Assembly (NCBI GenBank): GCA_050250875.1
Contig: JBFWNV010000002.1
Span: 372,001 to 436,000, forward strand
DNA from: CAWAYR01 sp050250875
Lineage (GTDB): Bacteria; Acidobacteriota; Vicinamibacteria; Vicinamibacterales; UBA2999
Reading direction: 5' to 3'
Length of the DNA stretch: 64,000 nucleotides
The notes under the pieces were generated by a model that was not told where the DNA came from, made no database searches, and saw only the letters and a program-made list of their open reading frames with translations. This document shows, in pieces, positions 40,932 through 48,952 of the stretch. Each line of letters starts with the position of its first letter. The stretch's first letter is position 1. A program made the position numbers and the translations under genes.

Positions 40932-41858
40932 TCAGGCGCGGGCGGCGATCCGCGTGAACAGGCAGGCACCCTCGGGCTCGCCGTCGACGCGCACCGCGGC
41001 GTCCGGGCCGGCCGTGGCGTGGGCCAGCGCGGCGAGGTGGTCGGCGGTGCGGTGCGCCAGGAACCAGCCGGCGACCACTTCCAGGTACGGCCGCGACGGG
41101 TTCGCCGCCGCGACGTCGGCGACGACGAGCGCGCCGTCCGGCGCCACCAGGTCGTAAAGGCGGCTCGCCAGCGCGACCCACGCCCGATCGTCGAGGCAGC
41201 ACCCGTGCGCCGGCGCCCACACCAGGTCGAACCGGCTGCGCAGACGCAGGGCCTCGACCTCGTGCGGCACGATGGTCACCGCCTGGCGCAGATCCCGGCA
41301 ACGCGCCTCGGCCAGCGCTGCCGCGGGAGGATGGCCCTCGGTACAGGTGACCCGCAGCCGCGACTCCGGATGCGCCGCGAGGTAGGCGTGCACGTCGTGG
41401 GCCGCGCCACTGCCGGCGACGAGCACGGCGGCCCCGAGTGGCCGGCGGTCGTCGAGCCGGCCGAGCAGTTCGTGGAGCCGGGCCGAACGGTTGCGGACCG
41501 CTCTGGCAACCGGCTGCGCCTGGCAGAATGCGTCCCACGCCGCCAGCCGCGGATCCGTCGAGACGGCGCCGGTGAGAATCCTTTCGGTCACGACGTGGTC
41601 GCCGATCCGGCCGAGCGGGCGGAGGTAGGCCCAGCCGTGCAGACACTCGGGCGTCAACGTCGGCGCCAGCACTTCGGCGACGCGCTCGGGCGACACCCTG
41701 TCGATGCTGAGCACCGACAGCACCGCGGTCACCTGGGGATACTCGGACGGGACGGGCCCACCCCGCCGGACACATCCGGCGAGAATCGAGAGGGCCAGTG
41801 CCGACGTTCGATGGCCCCGGGGGGAGGGGCTGTCGGGGGCGTCGCGCTGCAGATCCAT
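40932..41858 (-). CDS. Putative class I SAM-dependent methyltransferase
   Basis: 308 residues. A helical N-terminal part (about 1-120) precedes a Rossmann-like domain with motif I AVLVAGSGAAHDVHAYLA, an acidic strand end (RVTCTEGHPP), FDLVWAPAHGCCLDD as motif IV and DGALVVADVAAANPSRP near the end. This matches class I methyltransferases in outline, but the substrate class is unclear. The deviation GSGAAHD from GxGxG leaves some doubt about function. ATG 41858 was chosen because the frame upstream enters the neighbouring M23 gene. Confidence 0.6.
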   Translation of the reverse strand: MDLQRDAPDSPSPRGHRTSALALSILAGCVRRGGPVPSEYPQVTAVLSVLSIDRVSPERVAEVLAPTLTPECLHGWAYLRPLGRIGDHVVTERILTGAVSTDPRLAAWDAFCQAQPVARAVRNRSARLHELLGRLDDRRPLGAAVLVAGSGAAHDVHAYLAAHPESRLRVTCTEGHPPAAALAEARCRDLRQAVTIVPHEVEALRLRSRFDLVWAPAHGCCLDDRAWVALASRLYDLVAPDGALVVADVAAANPSRPYLEVVAGWFLAHRTADHLAALAHATAGPDAAVRVDGEPEGACLFTRIAARA

Positions 41859-41910
41859 CTCCGAAGACTGACGGACCCACCTCGACGATTCCCGGGCGGG
41901 ACGTTGGCGA

Positions 41911-42774
41911 CTACTCGGTGGCGGTGAACAGCGATTCCGGATCGACGCGAGCCCCGAGCACCCGCACCGCCCAGTGCAGGTGCGGCCCGGTGACGCGGCC
42001 GGTGGCGCCGACCTTCCCCAGCAGGTCGCCGCGCGCGACCACGTCGCCCTCGGCGACATCGAACGCCGACAGGTGGGCCATGGTCGAGAGGACCCCGGCC
42101 CCGTGGTCGAGGATGACCGTGTTGCCCGAGTAGTAGAACGGCCGCGCGTAGACGACGCGGCCGGCCGCCGGCGCGACGATCGGCGTCCCCGTCCCGGCCG
42201 CGAAGTCAGCGCCGTTGTGCGGGCCGCGTGGCTGCCCGTTGAGGATGCTGCGCACGCCGAAGCCGCTCACCGCGACGCCTTCGACCGGCCGCGCGAACGC
42301 GCCGTCCCACTGCCGTGCCGTCGGCGGCGAGCGGAACAGCGCGTTCAGCAGCGCGGTCTCCTCGCGGATCCGCGGCAGCGCGCTGGCCGGCGGGGTGACG
42401 AAGCGGCGGGCGACCGTGAGGCGCCGCGTCCGCCACTGCTTCGGCGCGACCGTGAACGTGTGGACGGCGACGAGTTCGGACGCGCCGGGCCGAACGCCCA
42501 CGACGCGGACGCTGCGCGGCCCGGGAGTCTCCTCGACGTCGATGCCGATGAGCGCGTGCCACCGGCCGTCGGTGCCGCGCTGAAACGGCACGGCGCGATC
42601 GCGCCAGACCGTGCGCACTGCCGTCACCGCCGCCGGCGCCGCGGCGGCCAGGGCCACCACCTCGCCCGGGGCCAGCGCGCGCGCCCGCTCGCTCACCGCG
42701 AGTGCATCCTGCGCGCGCAGCGACGCAGCCGCACACACCAACAGCAGTCCGATCGCGCGCAGCACCGGCGCCAT
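41911..42774 (-). CDS. Exported M23-family metallopeptidase (LytM-like)
   Basis: 287 residues: signal peptide (to about 22), an N-terminal beta-rich region (about 30-150) and a C-terminal LytM domain. Zinc site: His and Asp in GPHNGADFAAG, and the HLHW motif near the end (TGPHLHWAVRV). It would cut peptidoglycan cross-links or exported peptides. ATG 42774 is preceded by TACAAT with a six-base gap, so a leaderless mRNA is likely. The methyltransferase gene begins 52 bases downstream on the same strand. Confidence 0.88.
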   Translation of the reverse strand: MAPVLRAIGLLLVCAAASLRAQDALAVSERARALAPGEVVALAAAAPAAVTAVRTVWRDRAVPFQRGTDGRWHALIGIDVEETPGPRSVRVVGVRPGASELVAVHTFTVAPKQWRTRRLTVARRFVTPPASALPRIREETALLNALFRSPPTARQWDGAFARPVEGVAVSGFGVRSILNGQPRGPHNGADFAAGTGTPIVAPAAGRVVYARPFYYSGNTVILDHGAGVLSTMAHLSAFDVAEGDVVARGDLLGKVGATGRVTGPHLHWAVRVLGARVDPESLFTATE

Positions 42775-42980
42775 GCAGTGATTGTAGAGCCGCCCGGTGC
42801 TCGAGCGGGTCGCGGCCGGCGCGGCATTGTCCTCAGCGGCGGACAGGGGGCGGACCGGCAACCGCGACCGCGCGCCAGTACGCCGAGACGGCGAGCGAAT
42901 TCCCGCGGAAAACGGTCAGCCCGCAGGCTCACGCCTGCCGGCATGGTCCTTGAACCCTCGATGCCCAGGAGGACATGGTC

Positions 42981-43556
42981 ATGCGTGACATCACTGGATG
43001 GGCCGGTGGAGCCCTCGGCGTCGCGGCGCTGATCGGCGCGTTCTACCTCGGCGGGCGCACCAGCGCGGCACCGGCGGGCTCGTCGTCGGCGTCACCGCCC
43101 GCCGCCACCGCTGTCGCGGCGATCGACGGCGTCGAGTTCGCGTGCGCGCCGGGACAGCGGGTGGTGATGCGCGACGCCACGCCGACCACGCCGCGCACGG
43201 CCGCCTGCGTCGGTGAGACGTCGAGCATGCCGGCGCCGGCGCTGACGACCGCGGCTCCGGCCTCCCTGCCGCTCCCGGCCGCCGTGCCGGCGGCACATCG
43301 CACGGTGGTCACCGAGCCGCTCGAGGTCTACCGCCCCCGCTCGGTGCCGGTGTCCTACGAGAGCGAGCGTGACGTGCGCCGGCCGGTCCGGACGAAGACG
43401 AAGAGCGCAGTGATCATCGGCAGTTCGGCGGCCATCGGCGCCACCATCGGCGGCCTGGCCAAGGGCACCAAGGGCGCGATCGTCGGCGGCATCGTCGGCG
43501 GCGGTGCGGCCACGGTGTGGGACCAAGTGACGCGCCGGCAGGGTGAGCGCCGGTGA
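42981..43556 (+). CDS. Glycine-zipper membrane protein
   Basis: About 191 residues. An N-terminal hydrophobic segment (about 5-25; GALGVAALIGAFYLGG), an Ala/Pro/Ser-rich low-complexity middle, and a C-terminal glycine-zipper pair (IGATIGGLAKGTKGAIVGGIVGGG) as in 2TM glycine-zipper proteins. Function is unknown; relatives are small envelope proteins. ATG 42981 is preferred over 42975 because AGGAGG (42967-42972) is 8 bases from it and only 2 from the other. It is divergent from the M23 gene and convergent with the VWFA gene. Confidence 0.75.
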   Translation: MRDITGWAGGALGVAALIGAFYLGGRTSAAPAGSSSASPPAATAVAAIDGVEFACAPGQRVVMRDATPTTPRTAACVGETSSMPAPALTTAAPASLPLPAAVPAAHRTVVTEPLEVYRPRSVPVSYESERDVRRPVRTKTKSAVIIGSSAAIGATIGGLAKGTKGAIVGGIVGGGAATVWDQVTRRQGERR

Positions 43557-43574
43557 ACTCTGGATGCGAGCGTG

Positions 43575-43597
43575 CCGGGCGGTTCCTCCCCGCCCGG
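43575..43597. terminator. Hairpin between convergent glycine-zipper and VWFA genes
   Basis: CCGGGCGG (43575-43582) and CCGCCCGG (43590-43597) form a perfect 8-bp stem with a 7-base loop in the 45-base convergent gap. No clear T-run on either strand, so efficiency is uncertain. Confidence 0.45.
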
Positions 43598-43601
43598 GCG
43601 T

Positions 43602-44759
43602 TCAGCGTGACGGCGCCCGGTACCCCTGCCGGGCGCGAATCCGCAGGTCCCGCCGCGGCGAGGTCAGGTCGATCTTCCGCCAGCGGCCGTCGGCGGCCCC
43701 GTTGGTCGGCGCGTAGCCAATCAGGTACTGGTGGGACAGTTCCGCCAGCACGTCGCCGAATCGCTCACCGAGCTGGCCGCTCCGCGCCGCCCGCAGCACC
43801 CGCCCGCCGCTGAGTGTCGCCAGCCCGTCCATGCCGTCGAGCAGCTGCTCGACCTCCTGCCCCCGCCCCAGCGCGACGAAGTAGAGCGCGACGTCGCTGG
43901 CCTCGACCGCGCTCTGCACCTGGGCGCGGGTCGCCCGGCTCGACTGGTCGTCGCCGTCGGTGAAGATCACCAGCGCGCGCCGGCCGGATCCGCGCGACAG
44001 GTCGGCGAAGCCGCGCATCATCACGTCGTAGAGGGCGGTGCCGCCGAACGGCTGGAGGTGCCCGAGCATCTCGAGGCGGCGCGCCACCGTGTCGGACGGC
44101 TGCCCGATGGGAAACATCTCGTCGTTGAAGGCGACCAGCGAGACGGCGGCGCCCGGCGGCAGGCGGGTGACGAACTCGCCGACGGCCTGTTTGAGCGCCG
44201 GCAACGCCTCGCCCATGCTCTGGCTGACGTCGAGCGCGAGCACCAGTTCGAGCGGTGCCTCCTCGCTCGAGAAGTGCTGGATGGTCTGCGGCACGCCGTC
44301 CTCGACCAGGCGGAAGGCGTCGCGCGACAGGCCGCGGACGAAGCCGCCGTCGCGATCGGTCACGATCGCCGGCACCTGCACGACGCGCACCGCGGTGCGC
44401 TCGACGACGTCGAGCGCCGGCGTGCGGCGGGTGGCGACCAGGCGGGCGCCGTCGGCCAGGGTGGCGACGACACGGAGCTGGTGGGCCCGGACGATCGGCC
44501 CGGCGTCCCAGACACAGCGCGGCCGGCCGCCGGCCTCGACGCGGCAGACCTCGCGGCCGTCGGCGAAGAAGACGTACCCGGTGACGTCGCCGGTGCGCTC
44601 GGCGGGCTCGACGCGGGCTTCGATGGCGACGCGGTCGCTGACGTACTCCCCGTCGGCCGGTGTGAGGATGCTCAGCGAGGGTGCCTGCGCCGCCGGCGTG
44701 ACCCCCGGCGTGGCGGCAAGGGCCAGACCCGAGACGAACAGGCCGCTCCACCCGGTCAT
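43602..44759 (-). CDS. VWFA-related acidobacterial protein
   Basis: 385 residues: signal peptide (to about 25, PAAQ), an Ig-like N-terminal region, then a von Willebrand A domain. The MIDAS motif DVSQSMG is intact, with the later Thr/Asp residues in GGTALYD and FTDGDDQSS. The lead-in VQVPAIVTDRDGGFVRGLSRDAFRLVEDG matches the VWFA-related family that is expanded in Acidobacteriota. A metal-dependent protein-binding role outside the cytoplasm is expected. The start overlaps the stop of the 1031-residue gene (ATGA), so the two are translationally coupled. It is the last gene of the probable sigma/CHAT operon. Confidence 0.88.
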   Translation of the reverse strand: MTGWSGLFVSGLALAATPGVTPAAQAPSLSILTPADGEYVSDRVAIEARVEPAERTGDVTGYVFFADGREVCRVEAGGRPRCVWDAGPIVRAHQLRVVATLADGARLVATRRTPALDVVERTAVRVVQVPAIVTDRDGGFVRGLSRDAFRLVEDGVPQTIQHFSSEEAPLELVLALDVSQSMGEALPALKQAVGEFVTRLPPGAAVSLVAFNDEMFPIGQPSDTVARRLEMLGHLQPFGGTALYDVMMRGFADLSRGSGRRALVIFTDGDDQSSRATRAQVQSAVEASDVALYFVALGRGQEVEQLLDGMDGLATLSGGRVLRAARSGQLGERFGDVLAELSHQYLIGYAPTNGAADGRWRKIDLTSPRRDLRIRARQGYRAPSR

Positions 44760-47700
44760 CGCCGCACCGCATCCGCCGGCGTCAGGACGCCGATACCGGC
44801 CAGCGCCGACACGTAGTCTTCGAACCGTTCGCGGGTGAGCCGGCGCGCCTGGCGTCCCAGCCCCGCCCAGTCCTCCGACGAGGCGAGCTCGGCCGAGTCG
44901 AGCAGGTCCTGCACGGCGAACGCCAGCACGCCGGGGTACACCTCGGGCGGCAATCCCGCCTGGACGGTGAGCTCGGCGATGCGCAGCGGCAGATCGGCGG
45001 TCAGCGCTGCCAGCAGCCCCAGCGCGGGCCGTCCCGAGTACGGCTCCCACGGTTCCGAGCCCCGCCATTCCAGCCGCAACCGGCCATCGAGCGGCAGCGT
45101 CGGCGTGCCGAAGGCCGCTGGCAGCATCGCCGTCGGCTCGCCGATCCGCACCAGCTCCGCGAGGGTGAAGAGGTCGGCGATGCGGGCGGGTTCGTGGGCC
45201 GTCATCCACGCCAGCACCGCCCGCCGATCCGCGCTGAGCCGGCCGGCCGCGGCGAGGGCGTCGAGGGCGGCCGGATCGGTGCGGGCGCTCTGCACCCGCT
45301 CGCGGCCGCGCGTCAGCGCGGCGACGACGTCGCGGAGCTCCGATCCGGTGGCGTCGCGAGGACTGGCCAGCGCCGCCTGCAGCGCCAGCGCCTGCAGGTT
45401 CGCGGCGGTGAGGAGCGTCGGCCGCGGCGGCGCCGCTGAGGACAGCCGGCGCAGCGACAGCCGGGCCAGCGCGTGCTCGAGCCCGACGGCGGCACCGACC
45501 ACCGCACCGGTGTCGTCGGCTTCCGCCGGGAGACTCCACGGCGTCTCGCGCCTGGCGCTCTCGCTCACTTCGTGGACACCGAATCGGTGACGGAGCGCCA
45601 GATCGCCGGCGCGTGCCGCGGCCCCGTCGGGATCGCCCAGGTGCGGCGTGTAGGCGACCGACAGCAGCAGGTGCATCGCCATCCACTCGACGACCTCGCC
45701 GAGCCGCTCGGCGGCCCGACCGACGCGGTCGCGATCCCGCGGCCCGCGCACGCGCTCGAGCTCGCGGCGGGCCTGGGGCAGCACCCGCGTCACTTCCAGC
45801 GGCTCCGTGATCTCCTCGAGGGCCCGCGGCCGGCCCAGGGCCTTCTCCACCTCGGCGATGTCGCGCATCTCGTCGCGGGCCTTTTCGGGCGACGGCGTGC
45901 CGTGCGCCACCTGCCGCATCACCTGCAGCACGCGCGCCAGCATCTCGAGTGAGACTCCGCCCTGCGCCGCGCGCAGGCGCGACAGACGCTCGCCTTCCGC
46001 CGCCGTCCAGTCGACGACGTAGTCAGCCCCTTCCCAGGTGACCCGGCTGCGGGGGCCGGCGCGCGTTGCCATCGCGTCGGCGAGGGCGACGTCGAGGCCG
46101 TCGGTGACGCGCGGCAGCCGCGGCACGACGCGATCGACGAGCCAGGCGGCGACCCCCGCGCCGAACCCGTCGGGGCCGAGCGGCACGCTCATCAGCGCCG
46201 AGAGCAACGCGGCGGCCGCCTCCTGCCCGAGCACTCCGGCGCGCAGCAGCCGATCGATCAGCGCGACGGCGCCCTGCAACCCGCCGAGGGCCACCGCGCG
46301 ACGGTTACGATCCTCGAGCCGCTGCACGGCCGACGCCTGGTGCACGGCCTGCGTCGCCAGACCGGGCGACAACAGACCGCTCCGCTCCAGCACCAGCAGC
46401 AGCGCCGGAAACTCCGCGAGGCCGCGCGCGGCGAGCAGCGCACCGGCCAGATCGCCCGCCGCAACCGCCGGCATCGCCCGCGGCAGGACCAGTACCTGCC
46501 GGAAGCGGATTGGCCGCTGGTCGCGCGCGTCGTTGCAGACACGCTCGACGAGCCACGCCGCGTCGACCAGCCCGTCGTCGTCGAGATCGCGCAGCGCCCG
46601 CGCCGGGTCGTCCGGGATGCCGGCCTCGAACGCGCGCTCCCAGAAGCGGCGCTGCTGCGGGCCGGCGAGCCCGTTGCCGGCCGCCGCGGCCGAGGTGGGC
46701 AGGCCCCGCAGCAGCAGCCACGGATCGGCCGGATAGCGCTTGAGCGGCGCGATCGCTGGCGTCCAGTCGGCGTCGGCCCGGGCGACCGCCTCGTAGAGGG
46801 CCCGGAACCGGTCGAGGCGGCGGCCGGCATCGCGCATCCAGGCCCCGGTGGCGAAGCGGCGCTGGGGCTCGGGCAGCGCCTGGACGAGGTCGAAGAACAC
46901 CGCCAGGCGTCCGCCGTCGCGGGTGAAGAGCCGGCGCACGAACGCCGCCGGAGCGGCGACCGGTTCATCGACCAGCGCGTCCCACAGCGCGGCCTCCTGT
47001 GGATCGCCGGCCACCTGCACGCGGCCGCTGCGCACTACCACCTGGGCGCCGTAGGCGGCAAACAGCGGCGCCGCCTCGCGGTGCAACGCGCGCACGAGAT
47101 CCGGGGACGACTCGAGGAACCGACGCGTCGAGGCGTCGAGGGACATCGCGCCCTGCCAGAGCAGCAGCGCGTTCGGATCGCGGAACAGCTCGGCGAACAG
47201 CGCGCGCGCCGGGATCTCGCGCTCGAACACCACCCGCGTCCACGTGGCCGGCGACAGCGCCAGCGGCACGTCCACCGCCGGCACCTCCAGCGTCACGCTC
47301 TCGCCGGAGTTGAGGCGGGCGGCGACCGCCTCGACGTCGAGGCCGAGGGCCTTGAGCGCGGTGTGCAGATCGCGGCTGCGCCGGCCGTCGTCGAGTTCCA
47401 CCGAGTACTGGCCGCGCCGCTCGCGCAGCCGCCCGCCCAGCGCTTCGACGGCCTCGCGGAGACGGTCGCGCGACTGGCGCGTCTTCGCCGTGCCGAGCGA
47501 CAGGACGCCGCCGGGGCCAGCGAGGCGCGCTGCCTGCTCCACCCGGACCGCCAGATCGAGCTGCGCCTGCACACGGGCCAGCGTCGCCTCGTCGGTCCGC
47601 ACCGACGCCGCGGCATCGTAGCGACGCTGGATCAGCAGGCGGAGCACCGACGCCCGCTCCACCGTCGCCGGAATCCCGAGCTCGGCGAAGGCCCAGGCGC

Positions 47701-47851
47701 CGGCCGGCACCGCCAGGGTCGACAGCTCACCCGGCGGCGCGGACTGCGCCGTCGCGGGCCGGACGGCCACCACGCCGACGAGGGCGAGCGCGACGAATAC
47801 AGGGGCCGCGGGACGTCGGCGGACCGACGGGCGAGCTGGCGCGGGGAACAT
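44756..47851 (-). CDS. Large exported helical protein of unknown family
   Basis: 1031 residues; I do not recognise the family. A signal peptide is likely (Arg-rich start, hydrophobic VFVALALVGVVAV, ending near residue 36, ATAQ). The rest is dominated by Ala/Leu/Arg-rich amphipathic segments suggesting an alpha-helical repeat or solenoid fold, with no second transmembrane helix and no obvious catalytic motif. Notable segments are FFDLVQALPEPQRRF, LPTSAAAAGNG and SRVTWEGADYVVDWTAAEGERL. Base composition and codon use match the neighbours. It is coupled to the VWFA gene downstream and lies 58 bases after the Tat-protein gene, so it is probably in the operon led by the sigma factor. Periplasmic scaffold is a guess. 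Confidence 0.75.
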   Translation of the reverse strand: MFPAPARPSVRRRPAAPVFVALALVGVVAVRPATAQSAPPGELSTLAVPAGAWAFAELGIPATVERASVLRLLIQRRYDAAASVRTDEATLARVQAQLDLAVRVEQAARLAGPGGVLSLGTAKTRQSRDRLREAVEALGGRLRERRGQYSVELDDGRRSRDLHTALKALGLDVEAVAARLNSGESVTLEVPAVDVPLALSPATWTRVVFEREIPARALFAELFRDPNALLLWQGAMSLDASTRRFLESSPDLVRALHREAAPLFAAYGAQVVVRSGRVQVAGDPQEAALWDALVDEPVAAPAAFVRRLFTRDGGRLAVFFDLVQALPEPQRRFATGAWMRDAGRRLDRFRALYEAVARADADWTPAIAPLKRYPADPWLLLRGLPTSAAAAGNGLAGPQQRRFWERAFEAGIPDDPARALRDLDDDGLVDAAWLVERVCNDARDQRPIRFRQVLVLPRAMPAVAAGDLAGALLAARGLAEFPALLLVLERSGLLSPGLATQAVHQASAVQRLEDRNRRAVALGGLQGAVALIDRLLRAGVLGQEAAAALLSALMSVPLGPDGFGAGVAAWLVDRVVPRLPRVTDGLDVALADAMATRAGPRSRVTWEGADYVVDWTAAEGERLSRLRAAQGGVSLEMLARVLQVMRQVAHGTPSPEKARDEMRDIAEVEKALGRPRALEEITEPLEVTRVLPQARRELERVRGPRDRDRVGRAAERLGEVVEWMAMHLLLSVAYTPHLGDPDGAAARAGDLALRHRFGVHEVSESARRETPWSLPAEADDTGAVVGAAVGLEHALARLSLRRLSSAAPPRPTLLTAANLQALALQAALASPRDATGSELRDVVAALTRGRERVQSARTDPAALDALAAAGRLSADRRAVLAWMTAHEPARIADLFTLAELVRIGEPTAMLPAAFGTPTLPLDGRLRLEWRGSEPWEPYSGRPALGLLAALTADLPLRIAELTVQAGLPPEVYPGVLAFAVQDLLDSAELASSEDWAGLGRQARRLTRERFEDYVSALAGIGVLTPADAVRR

Positions 47852-47909
47852 CTCCGTCCGGGTAGGTGAGCGTACACCGGACCGGAGGAGCGCTCAACGC
47901 GCCGCCGGG

Positions 47910-48911
47910 TCAGAACGCCGCCTGATAACAGAACTCGCTGTCGGGCGGACTGAGCAGGCGCGGCTGCCCGGCGCCGGCCGAGGCCCCGACGAGCCCCTTG
48001 CATGGGATCGAGACTTCCACGGCCGGGTCGGCGTCGTACTCCTCGGTCATCGCCAGCGGCCGGTACTTGACCGGGTCGCCCGACGCCGTCTGGAAGAAAT
48101 CGAAGTAGTGGTCGCCGTGCCGGAGGATGTGCGGCTGCGGATTGGTCGGCGGGTAGGCGGGCAGCGCCACCACCCACGCGGGCGTACCCGCCGCCGGGGT
48201 CACCACGAATCTGCCGGCGCCCCCCTGCAGCCGCAGGCCGAGCGGCGCGGCATGCTCGAACGCGCCAATGTCGGTGAGCCGGCGCGGACCGCCAATCGGC
48301 CCGGTCGGCAGCCAGAACGTGTAGCCGCGATCGCCGCCGGCGGCGCCCGTCGGCGGCGCCTCGCGCAGCCGGCCGTCGAACAACGTCACGACTCTCCGGT
48401 GGGCGGCGTGGAACCGGTAGTCGACGCCGGGGTTGGCCATCGCCGCGACGTCCTGCATCCGCGGCCACAGGTCGGGCGTGGCCACGACAGCCTCGCCGGC
48501 CGATCCGACGGCGAGATCCCACGGCGCCAGGCAAAGCGCCTTGAACAGCGTCTGGAGCGTCGCGGCCGCGGCGAAGTAGGGATGGATGGGACCGAGCGTC
48601 GTGGCGGCGACGTCGGAGAAGTACGCGGCGCCGGCGCCGAGATCGCTCCCGGCGTGGACGAGCAGAATGGGCTCGTGGCCCGGAATGCCGTAGCCGACCA
48701 GCGCCTGGCGCTGCTTGCGGTAGCCGAAGGCGCCGACCAGCCGCAACTCACGGTCGCTGCCCCGATCGTCGCTGGATCGGACCGGCGAGGCCGTCCCGAC
48801 CTGGGCGGCACTGGCCCGGAGCTCGACTGGCGGGCCGCTGGCGGCAGCCGCGGCCACCCCGCTGGCGGCCAGGGTCGCGAACTGTCGCCTCGTCAGCATC
48901 GGCTGCGCCAT
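47910..48911 (-). CDS. Tat-exported protein of unknown family
   Basis: 333 residues; family not recognised. A clear twin-arginine signal (MLTRRQFATLAASG then Ala-rich) predicts export in folded form. The mature part is rich in Gly, Ala and Pro and has scattered aromatic segments (GYTFWLPTGPIGGP, HILRHGDHYFDFFQ), no CxxC or HExxH motif, and three Cys residues, two of them near the C-terminus. GAGGAGGCGG precedes the ATG by six bases, a strong ribosome site. It lies between the CHAT/anti-sigma gene (41-base gap) and the 1031-residue gene (58-base gap) on the same strand. Confidence 0.75.
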   Translation of the reverse strand: MAQPMLTRRQFATLAASGVAAAAASGPPVELRASAAQVGTASPVRSSDDRGSDRELRLVGAFGYRKQRQALVGYGIPGHEPILLVHAGSDLGAGAAYFSDVAATTLGPIHPYFAAAATLQTLFKALCLAPWDLAVGSAGEAVVATPDLWPRMQDVAAMANPGVDYRFHAAHRRVVTLFDGRLREAPPTGAAGGDRGYTFWLPTGPIGGPRRLTDIGAFEHAAPLGLRLQGGAGRFVVTPAAGTPAWVVALPAYPPTNPQPHILRHGDHYFDFFQTASGDPVKYRPLAMTEEYDADPAVEVSIPCKGLVGASAGAGQPRLLSPPDSEFCYQAAF

Positions 48912-48952
48912 CGATTCCGCCTCCTCGCTCGACGGATCGACGGACCGCGCCG

